DNA of 18,150 nucleotides from SIG575 sp964474295 (GTDB lineage Bacteria; Bacillota; Clostridia; Oscillospirales; Acutalibacteraceae): positions 1-18,150 of the forward strand of contig CAYYRN010000041.1 in NCBI GenBank assembly GCA_964474295.1. Reading direction: 5' to 3'. The notes beneath the pieces were generated by a model, which saw only the letters and a list, made by a program, of their open reading frames with translations, was not told the DNA's origin and searched no databases. Position numbers and translations under genes: made by a program. Positions 1 through 8,305 of the stretch are shown here, in pieces; the stretch's first letter is position 1; every line of letters begins with the position of its first letter.

Positions 1-29
1 TATGCGGGTGTAATTTTTTTGTAAAGCTA

Positions 30-58
30 TTGTTTATTTTAAATTTATTTGTTATAAT
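30..58 (+). promoter_or_regulatory. Sigma-A-type promoter for the long dprA-topA-smc operon
   Basis: A TTGTTT -35 element (30-35) and a perfect TATAAT -10 (53-58) are separated by 17 bp in a very AT-rich stretch. It lies about 100 bp ahead of the first gene and is the only good promoter seen before the eight closely packed genes that follow, so it probably drives them. The -35 matches the consensus only in its TTG. An overlapping TATACT at 65-70 lacks a good -35 partner. Bases 1-157 otherwise contain no gene that I can support. Confidence 0.65.
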
Positions 59-157
59 TTAATGTATACTATTATATAGTGGAAAAGTGTCACTAAAAGC
101 GGAGCGTATTTTTTGCTCGGCTTTCAGTCAAAAGCGAAGAATTGCGGAGGAAAGAAA

Positions 158-982
158 TTGAGTTTTTGCAGAGAACTTTCGGAATCTATAAAAGTTTCGG
201 AAAAAATTGTTTCGGTTCAAAATTCAAAGGTTAAACAAATTGCCAAGCTTGTTTCCTCGGCAAAAGAGAGGAAAAAAACGGGCAGATTTGTTGTTGAGGG
301 TGTACGCCTTTGCCGTGATGCACTCCTCAGCGGTGTCGGTATAAAAGAACTTTATTTTACATCCGATGCGTTGGAAAAGTATGCGGAAGATGTTTGCTCT
401 TTATCTTCAAAGGCACAATCGAGCTTTGAAATTTCCGATGAGGTTTCAAAAAAAATAAGTGATACCGAATCATCGCAGGGTGTGTTCGTTTGCTGTGAGC
501 AAACAGAAAACGAATGTGATATTTCACATTTGCTTCCGACAGGCAAATATGCGGTTCTCGAAAATGTTCAAGACCCCTCAAACCTCGGCGCGATTGCAAG
601 AACTGCCGAGGCTTTGGGAATGGATGGGATTATACTCATTTCCTGCTGTGATGTTTTTAACCCCAAGGCGCAGAGGGCGGCGATGGGTTCTTTGTTCAGA
701 ATACCTTTTGTAAGAATTGCGGATATTGACGAAATGTTCGCCTTTGCACAAAAAAATAATATAAAGACAGTTGCCACCGTTGTTGACAGCGGTGCGGAAA
801 AAATAAATAAAACCGATTTTTCGGGAGGCATTTTTCTTATTATCGGCAACGAGGGGAACGGCATCAAAAAATCGACCTCCGAACGCTGTGATAAAAGAGT
901 TACGATTCCGATGAACGGTAGGGCAGAGTCGCTCAATGCCTCCATGGCTGCCTGCATTGCAATGTGGGAGGTGCTTAGGTGA
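158..982 (+). CDS. TrmH/SpoU-family RNA 2'-O-ribose methyltransferase
   Basis: This gene encodes a 274-aa SAM-dependent SPOUT methyltransferase that is expected to methylate a ribose 2'-hydroxyl in rRNA or tRNA. The N-terminal third (about residues 15-90) looks like the SpoU substrate-binding domain, with a GRFVVEG segment. The three knot motifs are clear: NLGAIAR at about 142-148, NPKAQRAAMGS at about 168-178, and GNEG followed by IPMNGRAESLNAS at about 230-262. I chose the TTG at 158 because GGAGG (146-150) sits seven bases upstream. The reading frame is open back to a TTG at 113, but that start has no ribosome binding site and adds 15 atypical residues. The gene overlaps dprA by 4 bp (GTGA). 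The exact target nucleotide cannot be told from sequence, so no rlmB or trmH symbol is given. Confidence 0.9.
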   Translation: MSFCRELSESIKVSEKIVSVQNSKVKQIAKLVSSAKERKKTGRFVVEGVRLCRDALLSGVGIKELYFTSDALEKYAEDVCSLSSKAQSSFEISDEVSKKISDTESSQGVFVCCEQTENECDISHLLPTGKYAVLENVQDPSNLGAIARTAEALGMDGIILISCCDVFNPKAQRAAMGSLFRIPFVRIADIDEMFAFAQKNNIKTVATVVDSGAEKINKTDFSGGIFLIIGNEGNGIKKSTSERCDKRVTIPMNGRAESLNASMAACIAMWEVLR

Positions 983-2217
983 ACGATAAAGCTTATTGGC
1001 TGTGGCTTCAAAAAGCGTTGGGTGTCGGAATTAACGTTGACGAAATTGTGGCGTGCTTCGGCAATGCGAAGAACATATATTTTGCATCTCCCGTGGAACG
1101 TGCATCTTCCGGCACTTTTACAAAAAGACAGCTTGAAAAATTGAAAGAAACACCGATTGAGGTTGTTGACGAAATAATCGAAAGCTGCCGTCAATGTAAG
1201 TGCCGAGTGCTTACACCGGATGATGAACGTTACCCGAAAAAGCTTATGGAAATCCGCAACTTTCCGCTTGTGCTTTATTACAAGGGCAATCCCGAAATTT
1301 TAAATAACAGAATGACTGTTGCGGTTGTCGGAACGAGAAAAGCTTCTCAAGCGGGGTTGAATGTTGCAAACAGGCTTGCGTGTTCACTTGTCAGGTCGGG
1401 ATGTGTTGTCGTCAGCGGCGGTGCTTTGGGCATTGACGGTGCGGCACACCTCGGAGCTTTGAGTGAGAACGGTGAAACCGTTGCCGTACTCGGATGCGGT
1501 TTCCTTGCAAAATACCGAGATTCGGTAACAAATTTGAAAGATGAAATTACGGAAAAAGGCTTGTTGATAAGCGAATTTTCTCCGAATACTCCGGCAGTGG
1601 GAAGAAATTTTCCCATACGAAACAGAATAATTTCGGGTTTGAGTTGCGGAGTCGTTGTGGTCGAGGGTTCAATAGGAAGCGGTTCGCTTATAACGGCAAA
1701 AGCGGCACTTGAACAAAAGAGAGAGCTTTTTGCCGTGCCGGGCGATGCGATAAATTCGCTTCATTCAGGCACAATCGAGCTTATAAGAAACGGGGCAACT
1801 CCCGTCTTTTCATGTGCGGATGTTATAGCACCTTTTGAATACATTTATCCCGATTTAATTGATTATTCCAAAATAGAAACGGCACCGTTGTACGAAAACA
1901 AAAAGTATGTTGATTTTTCTCAGGTAACATACGGCGTTTCAAGTGTTTTTTCTCGGCAGGAGATACCGGAAGAAGCGGTAAGAGAGGTTATAAGAGATAA
2001 CCTTATCGAAGAAGAAAAAAACGAGAAAAAAGCCGAAAAGCTGAAAGGAAACGAAAAAACAGTGTATGAGGTTCTGTCATATGAGCCGATGCACATTGAT
2101 GATATAGCAAGAAGAATACCGTCGCTGACAGCGGGTAAGATTATGGTAAGTCTTACAAGGCTTGAAATGGAAAATATGATTGTTTCCGACAGCGGCAAAA
2201 ATTTCAGAAGAAAGTAG
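979..2217 (+). CDS. dprA: DNA processing protein DprA (Smf)
   Basis: DprA (412 aa) binds incoming single-stranded DNA and loads RecA during natural transformation; many non-competent bacteria also carry it. Residues 1-110 form an N-terminal helical region. The Rossmann-fold DprA core runs from about 110 to 285, with VGTRKASQAG (118-127), SGGALGIDGAAH (146-157), FPIRNRIISG (211-220), GSGSLITAKAA (233-243) and AVPGDAINS (252-260). A winged-helix domain lies at about 358-412. The GTG start overlaps the upstream stop codon as GTGA, with GGAGG (967-971) seven bases ahead. The segment usually written ARGID reads ALGID here, so leucine 150 replaces the usual arginine. No other competence gene is present in the window. 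Confidence 0.95.
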   Translation: MNDKAYWLWLQKALGVGINVDEIVACFGNAKNIYFASPVERASSGTFTKRQLEKLKETPIEVVDEIIESCRQCKCRVLTPDDERYPKKLMEIRNFPLVLYYKGNPEILNNRMTVAVVGTRKASQAGLNVANRLACSLVRSGCVVVSGGALGIDGAAHLGALSENGETVAVLGCGFLAKYRDSVTNLKDEITEKGLLISEFSPNTPAVGRNFPIRNRIISGLSCGVVVVEGSIGSGSLITAKAALEQKRELFAVPGDAINSLHSGTIELIRNGATPVFSCADVIAPFEYIYPDLIDYSKIETAPLYENKKYVDFSQVTYGVSSVFSRQEIPEEAVREVIRDNLIEEEKNEKKAEKLKGNEKTVYEVLSYEPMHIDDIARRIPSLTAGKIMVSLTRLEMENMIVSDSGKNFRRK

Positions 2218-2228
2218 GTTGAGATAAT

Positions 2229-4343
2229 ATGTCTAAGCTTGTGATAGTTGAATCTCCCGCAAAAGCAAAGAATATAAAAAAATATCTCGGTGACGGATAC
2301 GAGGTTATGGCTTCAATGGGCCATGTAAGGGACTTGCCGGCGGCAAGACTTTGCGTTGACGTCAAAAACGATTTTGCACCGAAATATGCAATTATAAAGG
2401 GAAAAGAGCAGCTTGTTAAGGATTTGAAAAAGGAAGCGGCAAAAAGCGAAGCCGTTATTCTCGCAGCCGACCCCGACCGTGAGGGAGAAGCGATTTCGTG
2501 GCATCTTGCAACGGTTTTGGGACTTGACCTTGAGGATGAAAACCGTGTAACGTTCAACGAGATAACAAAATCGGGTGTTAAAGCGGGTATGCAAAATCCG
2601 AGAAAGGTTGATATGGATTTTGTAAACGCACAGCAGGCACGAAGAATCCTTGACCGCCTTGTCGGATACAAATTAAGTCCCTTTGTTTCGCAAAAAATAC
2701 GCAGAGGACTTTCGGCAGGACGTGTTCAGAGCGTTGCGGTAAGGCTTATTGTGGACAGAGAGGAAGAAATTAACAAATTTGTTCCCGAAGAATATTGGAC
2801 GCTTGACGCCAAATTTACTTCATCATCAAGAAAGGTTTTTCCCGCTTCTTTTTACGGCGATGAAACGGGTAAGGTCGAAATAAAATCGAAAGAACAGGCA
2901 GATGAGTATTTAAACCGTCTTGACGGTGCGAAATATTTCGTTTCAAGCGTAAAAAAAGGCACAAAAAAGAAAAATCCCGTGCCGCCCTTCATCACCTCCA
3001 CTCTCCAGCAGGAGGCATCACGCCGCCTCGGATTTCAGGCACAAAGAACTATGCGAATCGCACAGGAGCTTTATGAAGGCATCGATGTTCAGGGACAAGG
3101 CTCTATGGGTCTTATAACTTATATGAGAACCGACTCTCTGCGAATTTCGGAAGAAGCGAGAAGTCAGGCGAACGATTTTATTCTTTCCTCTTACGGAGAA
3201 AAATATTTACCCGAAAAGCCGAGATATTTTAAATCGAGAAGCGGCGCTCAAGACGGTCATGAGGCAATTCGCCCCACAGTTCCGTCACTTACCCCCGAAC
3301 AGGTAAAATCAAGCCTTACAACAGACCAGTTTAAAATTTATAACCTTATTTGGCAAAGATTTATCGCTTCGATGATGGCTTCCTCCGTGCTTAACACGAT
3401 GAAAGTAGAAATTAAAGCAACTAAGGAAGACGAAAGCAAGTTCTGTACCTTTACGGCATCAGGTTACAGCGTTAAGTTTGATGGATTCACCGTTTTGTAC
3501 GAGGAAAAAACGGATGATGATAAAAAGGCAACTCAATTGCCCGAACTTAAAGAGGGAGACCACGTTAAATTAAAGGAGCTTGTGGGAAATCAGCATTTTA
3601 CACAGCCGCCCGCAAGGTATTCCGAAGCAACTCTTATCAAGGCTCTTGAAGAAAACGGTGTCGGAAGACCCAGCACATATGCCACAATCGTTACGACAAT
3701 CGTAAAACGTGAATATGTAAAACGTCAAAGCAAAACACTTTTGCCGACAGAACTCGGTGAGGCGACAACAAAGCTGTTAAAAGAGCATTTCCCGAAAATC
3801 GTTAACGTTAAATATACGGCTCAAATGGAAAACAGCCTTGATGCGATTGACAGAGGCGATGAGGATTATATTGCAATGCTTCATACTTTTTATGATGACT
3901 TCGATGCAACCCTCACAAAAGCAAAGGAAGAAATGCAGGGTGTTAAAATTAAGCTTGAGGAAGATATCACCGATATTCCCTGCGAAAAGTGCGGTAAAAT
4001 GATGGTGGTAAAAACGGGCAGGTTCGGAAAGTTCCTTGCCTGTCCCGGATATCCCGAATGTAAAAACACAAAGCCGTTCGTTACAAAAACCTCCGCAACG
4101 TGTCCCAAGTGCGGCGGTGAGGTTGTGGAAAGACGTTCCAAAAAAGGAAGAATTTTTTACGGCTGCTCCAATTGGCCGAATTGCGACTTTGTCACGTGGG
4201 ATAAGCCTACGGATGAAAAATGTCCCAAATGCTCAAAATCACTCTTTAAAACAAGCGGTTCGGTTATCCACTGCCTGTCGGAAAGCTGTGATTACGAAAT
4301 AAAAGCTTCAAGGAAGAAGAAAAATGATAATCCCGAAGAATAA
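2229..4343 (+). CDS. topA: DNA topoisomerase I (type IA)
   Basis: TopA (704 aa) relaxes negative supercoils by a transient 5'-phosphotyrosine break in one strand. The N-terminal Toprim domain begins at residue 2 (KLVIVESPAKAKNIKKYL) and contains the metal-binding DPDREGEA motif near residue 80. The catalytic tyrosine is Tyr298 in ITYMRTDS. The C-terminus carries three zinc ribbons of the topoisomerase C4 type, beginning at about residues 585, 625 and 665, each with two Cys-x2-Cys or similar pairs. Length and domain order are normal for Firmicutes TopA. ATG 2229 lies 11 bp after dprA, with a modest AGGTTGAG ribosome binding site that overlaps the dprA stop. The last 20 bp overlap the start of trmFO. 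Placement between dprA and trmFO matches B. subtilis. Confidence 0.97.
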   Translation: MSKLVIVESPAKAKNIKKYLGDGYEVMASMGHVRDLPAARLCVDVKNDFAPKYAIIKGKEQLVKDLKKEAAKSEAVILAADPDREGEAISWHLATVLGLDLEDENRVTFNEITKSGVKAGMQNPRKVDMDFVNAQQARRILDRLVGYKLSPFVSQKIRRGLSAGRVQSVAVRLIVDREEEINKFVPEEYWTLDAKFTSSSRKVFPASFYGDETGKVEIKSKEQADEYLNRLDGAKYFVSSVKKGTKKKNPVPPFITSTLQQEASRRLGFQAQRTMRIAQELYEGIDVQGQGSMGLITYMRTDSLRISEEARSQANDFILSSYGEKYLPEKPRYFKSRSGAQDGHEAIRPTVPSLTPEQVKSSLTTDQFKIYNLIWQRFIASMMASSVLNTMKVEIKATKEDESKFCTFTASGYSVKFDGFTVLYEEKTDDDKKATQLPELKEGDHVKLKELVGNQHFTQPPARYSEATLIKALEENGVGRPSTYATIVTTIVKREYVKRQSKTLLPTELGEATTKLLKEHFPKIVNVKYTAQMENSLDAIDRGDEDYIAMLHTFYDDFDATLTKAKEEMQGVKIKLEEDITDIPCEKCGKMMVVKTGRFGKFLACPGYPECKNTKPFVTKTSATCPKCGGEVVERRSKKGRIFYGCSNWPNCDFVTWDKPTDEKCPKCSKSLFKTSGSVIHCLSESCDYEIKASRKKKNDNPEE

Positions 4344-5634
4344 GCCGATTGTAATCGGTGCAGGTCTTGCAGGTGTGGAAGCCGCATGGCAGCTTGCAAA
4401 AAGAGAAATTGAAGTTGTTTTGGTTGAAATGAAGCCGCTTAAATTTTCTCCGGCTCATAAGTCGGAAAATTTTGCGGAGCTTGTCTGCTCAAATTCTCTC
4501 AAAGCACTGCGTATAGGCTCTGCCGCAGGAATGTTAAAAGAAGAAATGAAAAAACTCGGTTCGCTTACTGTGGAATGTGCAATGCAAAGTGCCGTTCCCG
4601 CAGGCGGAGCTTTGGCGGTTGACAGGGAAAAGTTTTCCGCACTTGTTACCGAGAAGATAAAAAATAATAAATATATCGAAGTAATTCATACGGAAGCAGA
4701 CGAAATTCCCGAAAACGACACTGTGATTATTGCGGCAGGCCCGCTTGTTTCCGAAGCTCTTGCAAAGGAAATAGAGAAGCTGTGCGGAGGTTTTTTGAGC
4801 TTTTTTGATGCCGCAGCTCCCATTGTCAGCGGAGACAGTATAGATATGTCCTGTGCCTTTTGCCAGTCGAGGTATGACAGGGGAGACGAAAGCGATTACA
4901 TCAACTGCCCTATGAACAAAGAGGAGTATGAGCTTTTTTACGGCGAGCTTGTTAATGCCGAACGTGCGGAGCTTCATTCTTTTGAGAAAAAGAAAAATGT
5001 TTATGAGGGATGTATGCCGATTGAAATTATGGCGGCAAGGGGTGCGGATACCATGCGCTTCGGGCCTTTGAAGCCTGTCGGTTTGAGAGATCCCAAAACA
5101 GGACACAGACCTTGGGCGGCTTTGCAGCTCAGAAAAGAAAATTTGCCCGGCAGTGCGTATAACCTTGTCGGCTTTCAGACGAATTTAAAGTTCGGTGAGC
5201 AAAAAAGGGTTTTTTCTCTTATTCCGGCACTTAAAAATGCCGAGTTTTTACGTTACGGTGTTATGCACCGCAACACGTTTATAAATTCACCTAAGCTTTT
5301 GAAACCTACATATGAAATGCGTAAGCGTGAGGGCTTGTTTTTCGCAGGTCAGATTACCGGTGTTGAGGGGTATATGGAATCTGCGTCTTCCGGAATTTTG
5401 GCGGGAATCAATGCGGCAAACAAAATTTTGGGCGAAAGCGAGTTTGTACCGTCCGAACGTACTATGATTGGTGCGTTGGCAAGGTATATATCAAACGAAA
5501 ATATCGAAAATTTTCAGCCTATGGGTGCAAATTTCGGTGTACTTGAACCGCTTGAGGAAAAAATCAGGGATAAAAAAGCAAGGTACGAGGCTTTGGCGGA
5601 AAGAGGACTTAAAGAATACGAGGAAAGGGTTTGA
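4324..5634 (+). CDS. trmFO: TrmFO, methylenetetrahydrofolate-tRNA-(uracil-5-)-methyltransferase
   Basis: TrmFO (436 aa) is an FAD enzyme that makes 5-methyluridine at position 54 of the tRNA T-loop, using 5,10-methylenetetrahydrofolate as the carbon donor. The FAD-binding GAGLAG loop is at residues 12-17. Family signatures include HKSENFAELVCSNSLK (45-60, with Cys55), VYEGCMPIE (Cys230), RDPKTGHRPWAALQ and YNLVGFQTNLKFGEQKRVF. Cys55 and Cys230 correspond to the two cysteines implicated in catalysis in the B. subtilis enzyme. ATG 4324 lies 20 bp inside the end of topA, after AGGAAG. The downstream gene begins at, or a few bases past, its stop codon, so expression is probably coupled. Length is usual for the family. 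Confidence 0.97.
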   Translation: MIIPKNKPIVIGAGLAGVEAAWQLAKREIEVVLVEMKPLKFSPAHKSENFAELVCSNSLKALRIGSAAGMLKEEMKKLGSLTVECAMQSAVPAGGALAVDREKFSALVTEKIKNNKYIEVIHTEADEIPENDTVIIAAGPLVSEALAKEIEKLCGGFLSFFDAAAPIVSGDSIDMSCAFCQSRYDRGDESDYINCPMNKEEYELFYGELVNAERAELHSFEKKKNVYEGCMPIEIMAARGADTMRFGPLKPVGLRDPKTGHRPWAALQLRKENLPGSAYNLVGFQTNLKFGEQKRVFSLIPALKNAEFLRYGVMHRNTFINSPKLLKPTYEMRKREGLFFAGQITGVEGYMESASSGILAGINAANKILGESEFVPSERTMIGALARYISNENIENFQPMGANFGVLEPLEEKIRDKKARYEALAERGLKEYEERV

Positions 5635-5639
5635 AAAAA

Positions 5640-6641
5640 ATGAAAATTATAGTTGATGCAATGGGCGGAGACAATGCTCCCCTTGAAATTCTGAAAGGTT
5701 CGAGAATAGCGGCAGATAAGCACGATATTGAAATTCTTCTTGTCGGAAAAAAAGATGTTATAAAAAAGTGTGCGGAAGAAAACGGTATCAGTCTTGAAAA
5801 AATGCAGATAATCGATGCCGAAAGCGTTATAAGTATGTGCGATGACCCAAGGTGCGTGCTTAAAGAAAAAAGCGATTCTTCAATGGCGGTGGCTTTTAAG
5901 CTGTTGGCAGATGGCGAGGGCGATGCTTTTGTCAGCGCGGGCAGTACGGGTGCCGTTGTTATGGGCGCTACGTTTATCGTAAAAAGAATAAAGGGCATAA
6001 AACGTCCTGCACTTGCAAGCATTATGCCGTCTTATTCAGAACCGTTTATGGTTATGGATATCGGTGCTAATATCGACTGCCATAAGGAAAATTTGGTTCA
6101 GTTTGCGAAAATGTCCGATATATATATGAGAAATATCATTCATTTTGAAAACCCCACCGTTGCTCTTGCAAACATCGGTGCCGAGTCTACAAAGGGGCCG
6201 GAGGTTTTGCAGGAAACATACAAAGCACTTGAAGAAACTGACGGAATTAATTTTATCGGTAATATCGAACCGAGAGATATCCCGTTCGGCAAAGCAAATT
6301 GTGTTATCTGCAACGGCTTTACGGGAAACACCATTCTTAAAATGTATGAGGGTGTTGCAAGTGCGTTGATGAAAAAGGTCAAAGGTGTGTTTACGAAAAA
6401 CGTTATTTCAAAAATAGGCTATCTTTTGGTGTCTGACGGTGTGAAAGAATTAAAGGACAGTATGGATTATAAGGAGTTCGGCGGCGCACCGCTTTTGGGT
6501 GTTAAAAAACCCGTAATAAAAGCACACGGCTCCTCTGATGCGAGAGCTTTCGGTAATGCCATACGTCAGGCTGTGGAGTGCTGCCGTTCGGATGTTTGCG
6601 GACAAATCTCAAAGCTTGCCGAGGCAGGAAAAGAGGATTGA
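5640..6641 (+). CDS. plsX: Phosphate acyltransferase PlsX
   Basis: PlsX (333 aa) is a peripheral membrane enzyme that converts acyl-ACP to acyl-phosphate, the donor used by PlsY to start phospholipid synthesis. The family signature DAMGGDNAP is at residues 5-13. Further conserved blocks are FVSAGSTGAVVMGA, VICNGFTGN and the C-terminal FGGAPLLGVKKPVIKAHGSS. I favour ATG 5640, which gives the family-typical beginning MKIIVDAMGG. An in-frame TTG at 5631 overlaps the trmFO stop (TTGA) and would add three residues; an AGGAAAGGG stretch (5621-5629) could serve either start. Unlike B. subtilis, no fabD, fabG or acpP follows, and rnc begins two bases after the stop codon. Confidence 0.95.
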   Translation: MKIIVDAMGGDNAPLEILKGSRIAADKHDIEILLVGKKDVIKKCAEENGISLEKMQIIDAESVISMCDDPRCVLKEKSDSSMAVAFKLLADGEGDAFVSAGSTGAVVMGATFIVKRIKGIKRPALASIMPSYSEPFMVMDIGANIDCHKENLVQFAKMSDIYMRNIIHFENPTVALANIGAESTKGPEVLQETYKALEETDGINFIGNIEPRDIPFGKANCVICNGFTGNTILKMYEGVASALMKKVKGVFTKNVISKIGYLLVSDGVKELKDSMDYKEFGGAPLLGVKKPVIKAHGSSDARAFGNAIRQAVECCRSDVCGQISKLAEAGKED

Positions 6642-6643
6642 TT

Positions 6644-7309
6644 ATGAGTGAATTTGAAAACCTGATAGGGTATACATTTAAAGACAAAAAGTTGCTTTTG
6701 CGGGCGTTGTCACATTCTTCTTTCGCAAATGAAAATCATACACCGAAAGAAAGCAACGAAAGACTTGAATTTTTGGGCGACAGCGTACTCGGATTTATAA
6801 CGGCGGAGTATTATTATACTCATTCTCACTTGCCGGAGGGCGAGCTTACAAGGCTCAGAGCCTCCACGGTTTGCGAAAAGGCACTTTTCGAGTTTTCCAA
6901 AGAAATAGATTTGGGAAAATTTATCCGTCTGGGCAAGGGCGAGGAAAACACGGGCGGCAGAGAAAGAGCATCTATCAATTCCGATGCGTTTGAAGCGGTT
7001 ATCGCCGCAATTTATCTTGACGGAGGAATTGAGGAGGCGAAAAAGTTCGTTTTGAGATTTGTCGAAAAGCACGCAAATTCTCAACCGTCTTTTAAAGATT
7101 ACAAAACAAAGCTTCAAGAGGTAATCCAAAAAAATCCCGAAGAAGTTTTGGAATATGTCCTTGTCGGTGAAAGCGGCCCCGACCACAATAAAAGCTTTGA
7201 GATGGAAGTGCATCTCAACAGTAACGTTATCGGCAGAGGTAAAGGCAAATCGAAGAAAAATGCCGAGCAGGAGGCGGCAAGGGAAGCCCTTGCTTTGATG
7301 GGACTTTGA
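6644..7309 (+). CDS. rnc: Ribonuclease III
   Basis: RNase III (221 aa) cleaves double-stranded RNA during rRNA maturation and mRNA turnover. The catalytic domain has the signature NERLEFLGDSVLGF, giving acidic residues Glu39, Glu42 and Asp46, and SINSDAFEAVIAAIYLD with Asp114 and Glu117. A double-stranded RNA-binding domain occupies about residues 150-221, ending in a lysine-rich KGKSKKNAEQEAAREAL stretch. The frame is open upstream to 6578, but ATG 6644 is the real start: it follows GAGG (6633-6636) by seven bases and gives the normal family length. The last 4 bp (TTGA) overlap the next gene. The rnc-smc association is conserved in Firmicutes. Confidence 0.97.
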   Translation: MSEFENLIGYTFKDKKLLLRALSHSSFANENHTPKESNERLEFLGDSVLGFITAEYYYTHSHLPEGELTRLRASTVCEKALFEFSKEIDLGKFIRLGKGEENTGGRERASINSDAFEAVIAAIYLDGGIEEAKKFVLRFVEKHANSQPSFKDYKTKLQEVIQKNPEEVLEYVLVGESGPDHNKSFEMEVHLNSNVIGRGKGKSKKNAEQEAAREALALMGL

Positions 7310-8301
7310 AAAAATATAACGTAAGTATTTTCGTTCCTCATCAGGGCTGCCCCAATAATTGCTCCTTTTGCAATCAAAAAAGTATTTCGGGCAAAAGCAC
7401 GGCTCCCGATGAAAACGATGTGATTTCCGCTTGCGAAATCGCCAAAAAAACAGCACCGTCAAATAACGGCGAAATTGCTTTTTTCGGCGGCAGCTTTACG
7501 GCGATTGAAAGAGAATATATGCTGAAGCTTTTGAAAAGTGCTTACCCTTATGTCAGGGACGGATTTTTCAAAGGAATCAGAATATCTACAAGACCCGATT
7601 GCATTGACGATGAAATATGCCGTGTACTTAAAGAATACGGCGTTACGAGTGTGGAGCTGGGATGCCAAAGTATGGATGATGAGGTGCTGAAGAAAAATCT
7701 CAGAGGTCACACTGCACGGGACGTAGAAAACGCAATGGAAATTTTAAAAAAATTCGGCTTTGAAACGGGACTTCAGATGATGACGGGACTGTATTTCAGC
7801 AGCTTTGCAAAGGATATTGAAACTGCCGAAAAAATAATCGCTCTTAATCCCGATACGGTAAGAATTTATCCGACCGTTGTGTTGGAGAACACCTTGCTTG
7901 AAGAAAAGTATAAGTCGGGTCAGTACAAGGTTATGAGCCTTGAAGAAACGGTTGAGCTTGTCGCAAAGCTTCTTTTGATGTTTGAAAAGGCAGGCATAAA
8001 CGTGATAAGAACAGGTCTTCATTCCGGCGGTAATGTCGAGGAAGGCTATGTTGCCGGAGCGTATCATCCCGCATTTAAAGAGCTTTGCGAAAGCAGAATA
8101 TATCTTGAAGAAATTATGAAACAGCTTGAAAAAATTCCTGCGGGCGAGGTTGTAATTTCGGTGCCGCTCGGTGCCGTATCGCAAGCGGTGGGACAAAAAA
8201 AGCAAAACAAAAAGCTTATTGAAGAAAAAGGCTATATTGTGCATCTTGAAGAAGATGCAAAACTAAAAAAATACACGGTTTTGTGCCGTGTCGGGAAGTG
8301 A
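7306..8301 (+). CDS. Elp3-like radical SAM protein (COG1243 type, no acetyltransferase domain)
   Basis: The 331-aa product has a radical SAM cluster motif close to the N-terminus, Cys15-x3-Cys19-x2-Cys22 in GCPNNCSFCNQ. It is followed by GGSFTAIE, STRPDCID and VELGCQSMDDEVL, the core strands of an Elp3/HemN-like radical SAM barrel. The remainder (about 200-331) resembles the radical SAM C-terminal domain with VRIYPTVVLENT and IRTGLHS. The GNAT acetyltransferase domain of true Elp3 is missing. Proteins of this type lie between rnc and smc in many Clostridia, and their substrate is unknown to me; tRNA modification is a guess by relation to Elp3. The TTG start overlaps the rnc stop as TTGA. It has no strong ribosome binding site (only GGGA close by), so it may depend on coupling. 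Confidence 0.88.
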   Translation: MKKYNVSIFVPHQGCPNNCSFCNQKSISGKSTAPDENDVISACEIAKKTAPSNNGEIAFFGGSFTAIEREYMLKLLKSAYPYVRDGFFKGIRISTRPDCIDDEICRVLKEYGVTSVELGCQSMDDEVLKKNLRGHTARDVENAMEILKKFGFETGLQMMTGLYFSSFAKDIETAEKIIALNPDTVRIYPTVVLENTLLEEKYKSGQYKVMSLEETVELVAKLLLMFEKAGINVIRTGLHSGGNVEEGYVAGAYHPAFKELCESRIYLEEIMKQLEKIPAGEVVISVPLGAVSQAVGQKKQNKKLIEEKGYIVHLEEDAKLKKYTVLCRVGK

Positions 8302-8305
8302 ATTT

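Noticed and set aside
65..70. A second -10 element (TATACT) in the first promoter region
   Set aside because: No acceptable -35 element lies 16-18 bp upstream, and the TATAAT at 53-58 pairs better.
113..157. TTG 113 as the start of the first methyltransferase
   Set aside because: No ribosome binding site precedes it, and the 15 added residues do not resemble the family. The TTG at 158 has GGAGG at ideal spacing.
6578..6643. An extended RNase III N-terminus starting inside plsX
   Set aside because: It would overlap plsX by more than 60 bp. ATG 6644 has GAGG at good spacing and matches the family start.
6710..7462. A 250-codon open frame on the minus strand over rnc
   Set aside because: It lies antisense to a well-identified RNase III gene, with no family resemblance and cysteine/phenylalanine-rich composition typical of a shadow frame. 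Other long minus-strand frames (568-1194, 2204-2671, 4534-5106) were rejected for the same reasons.
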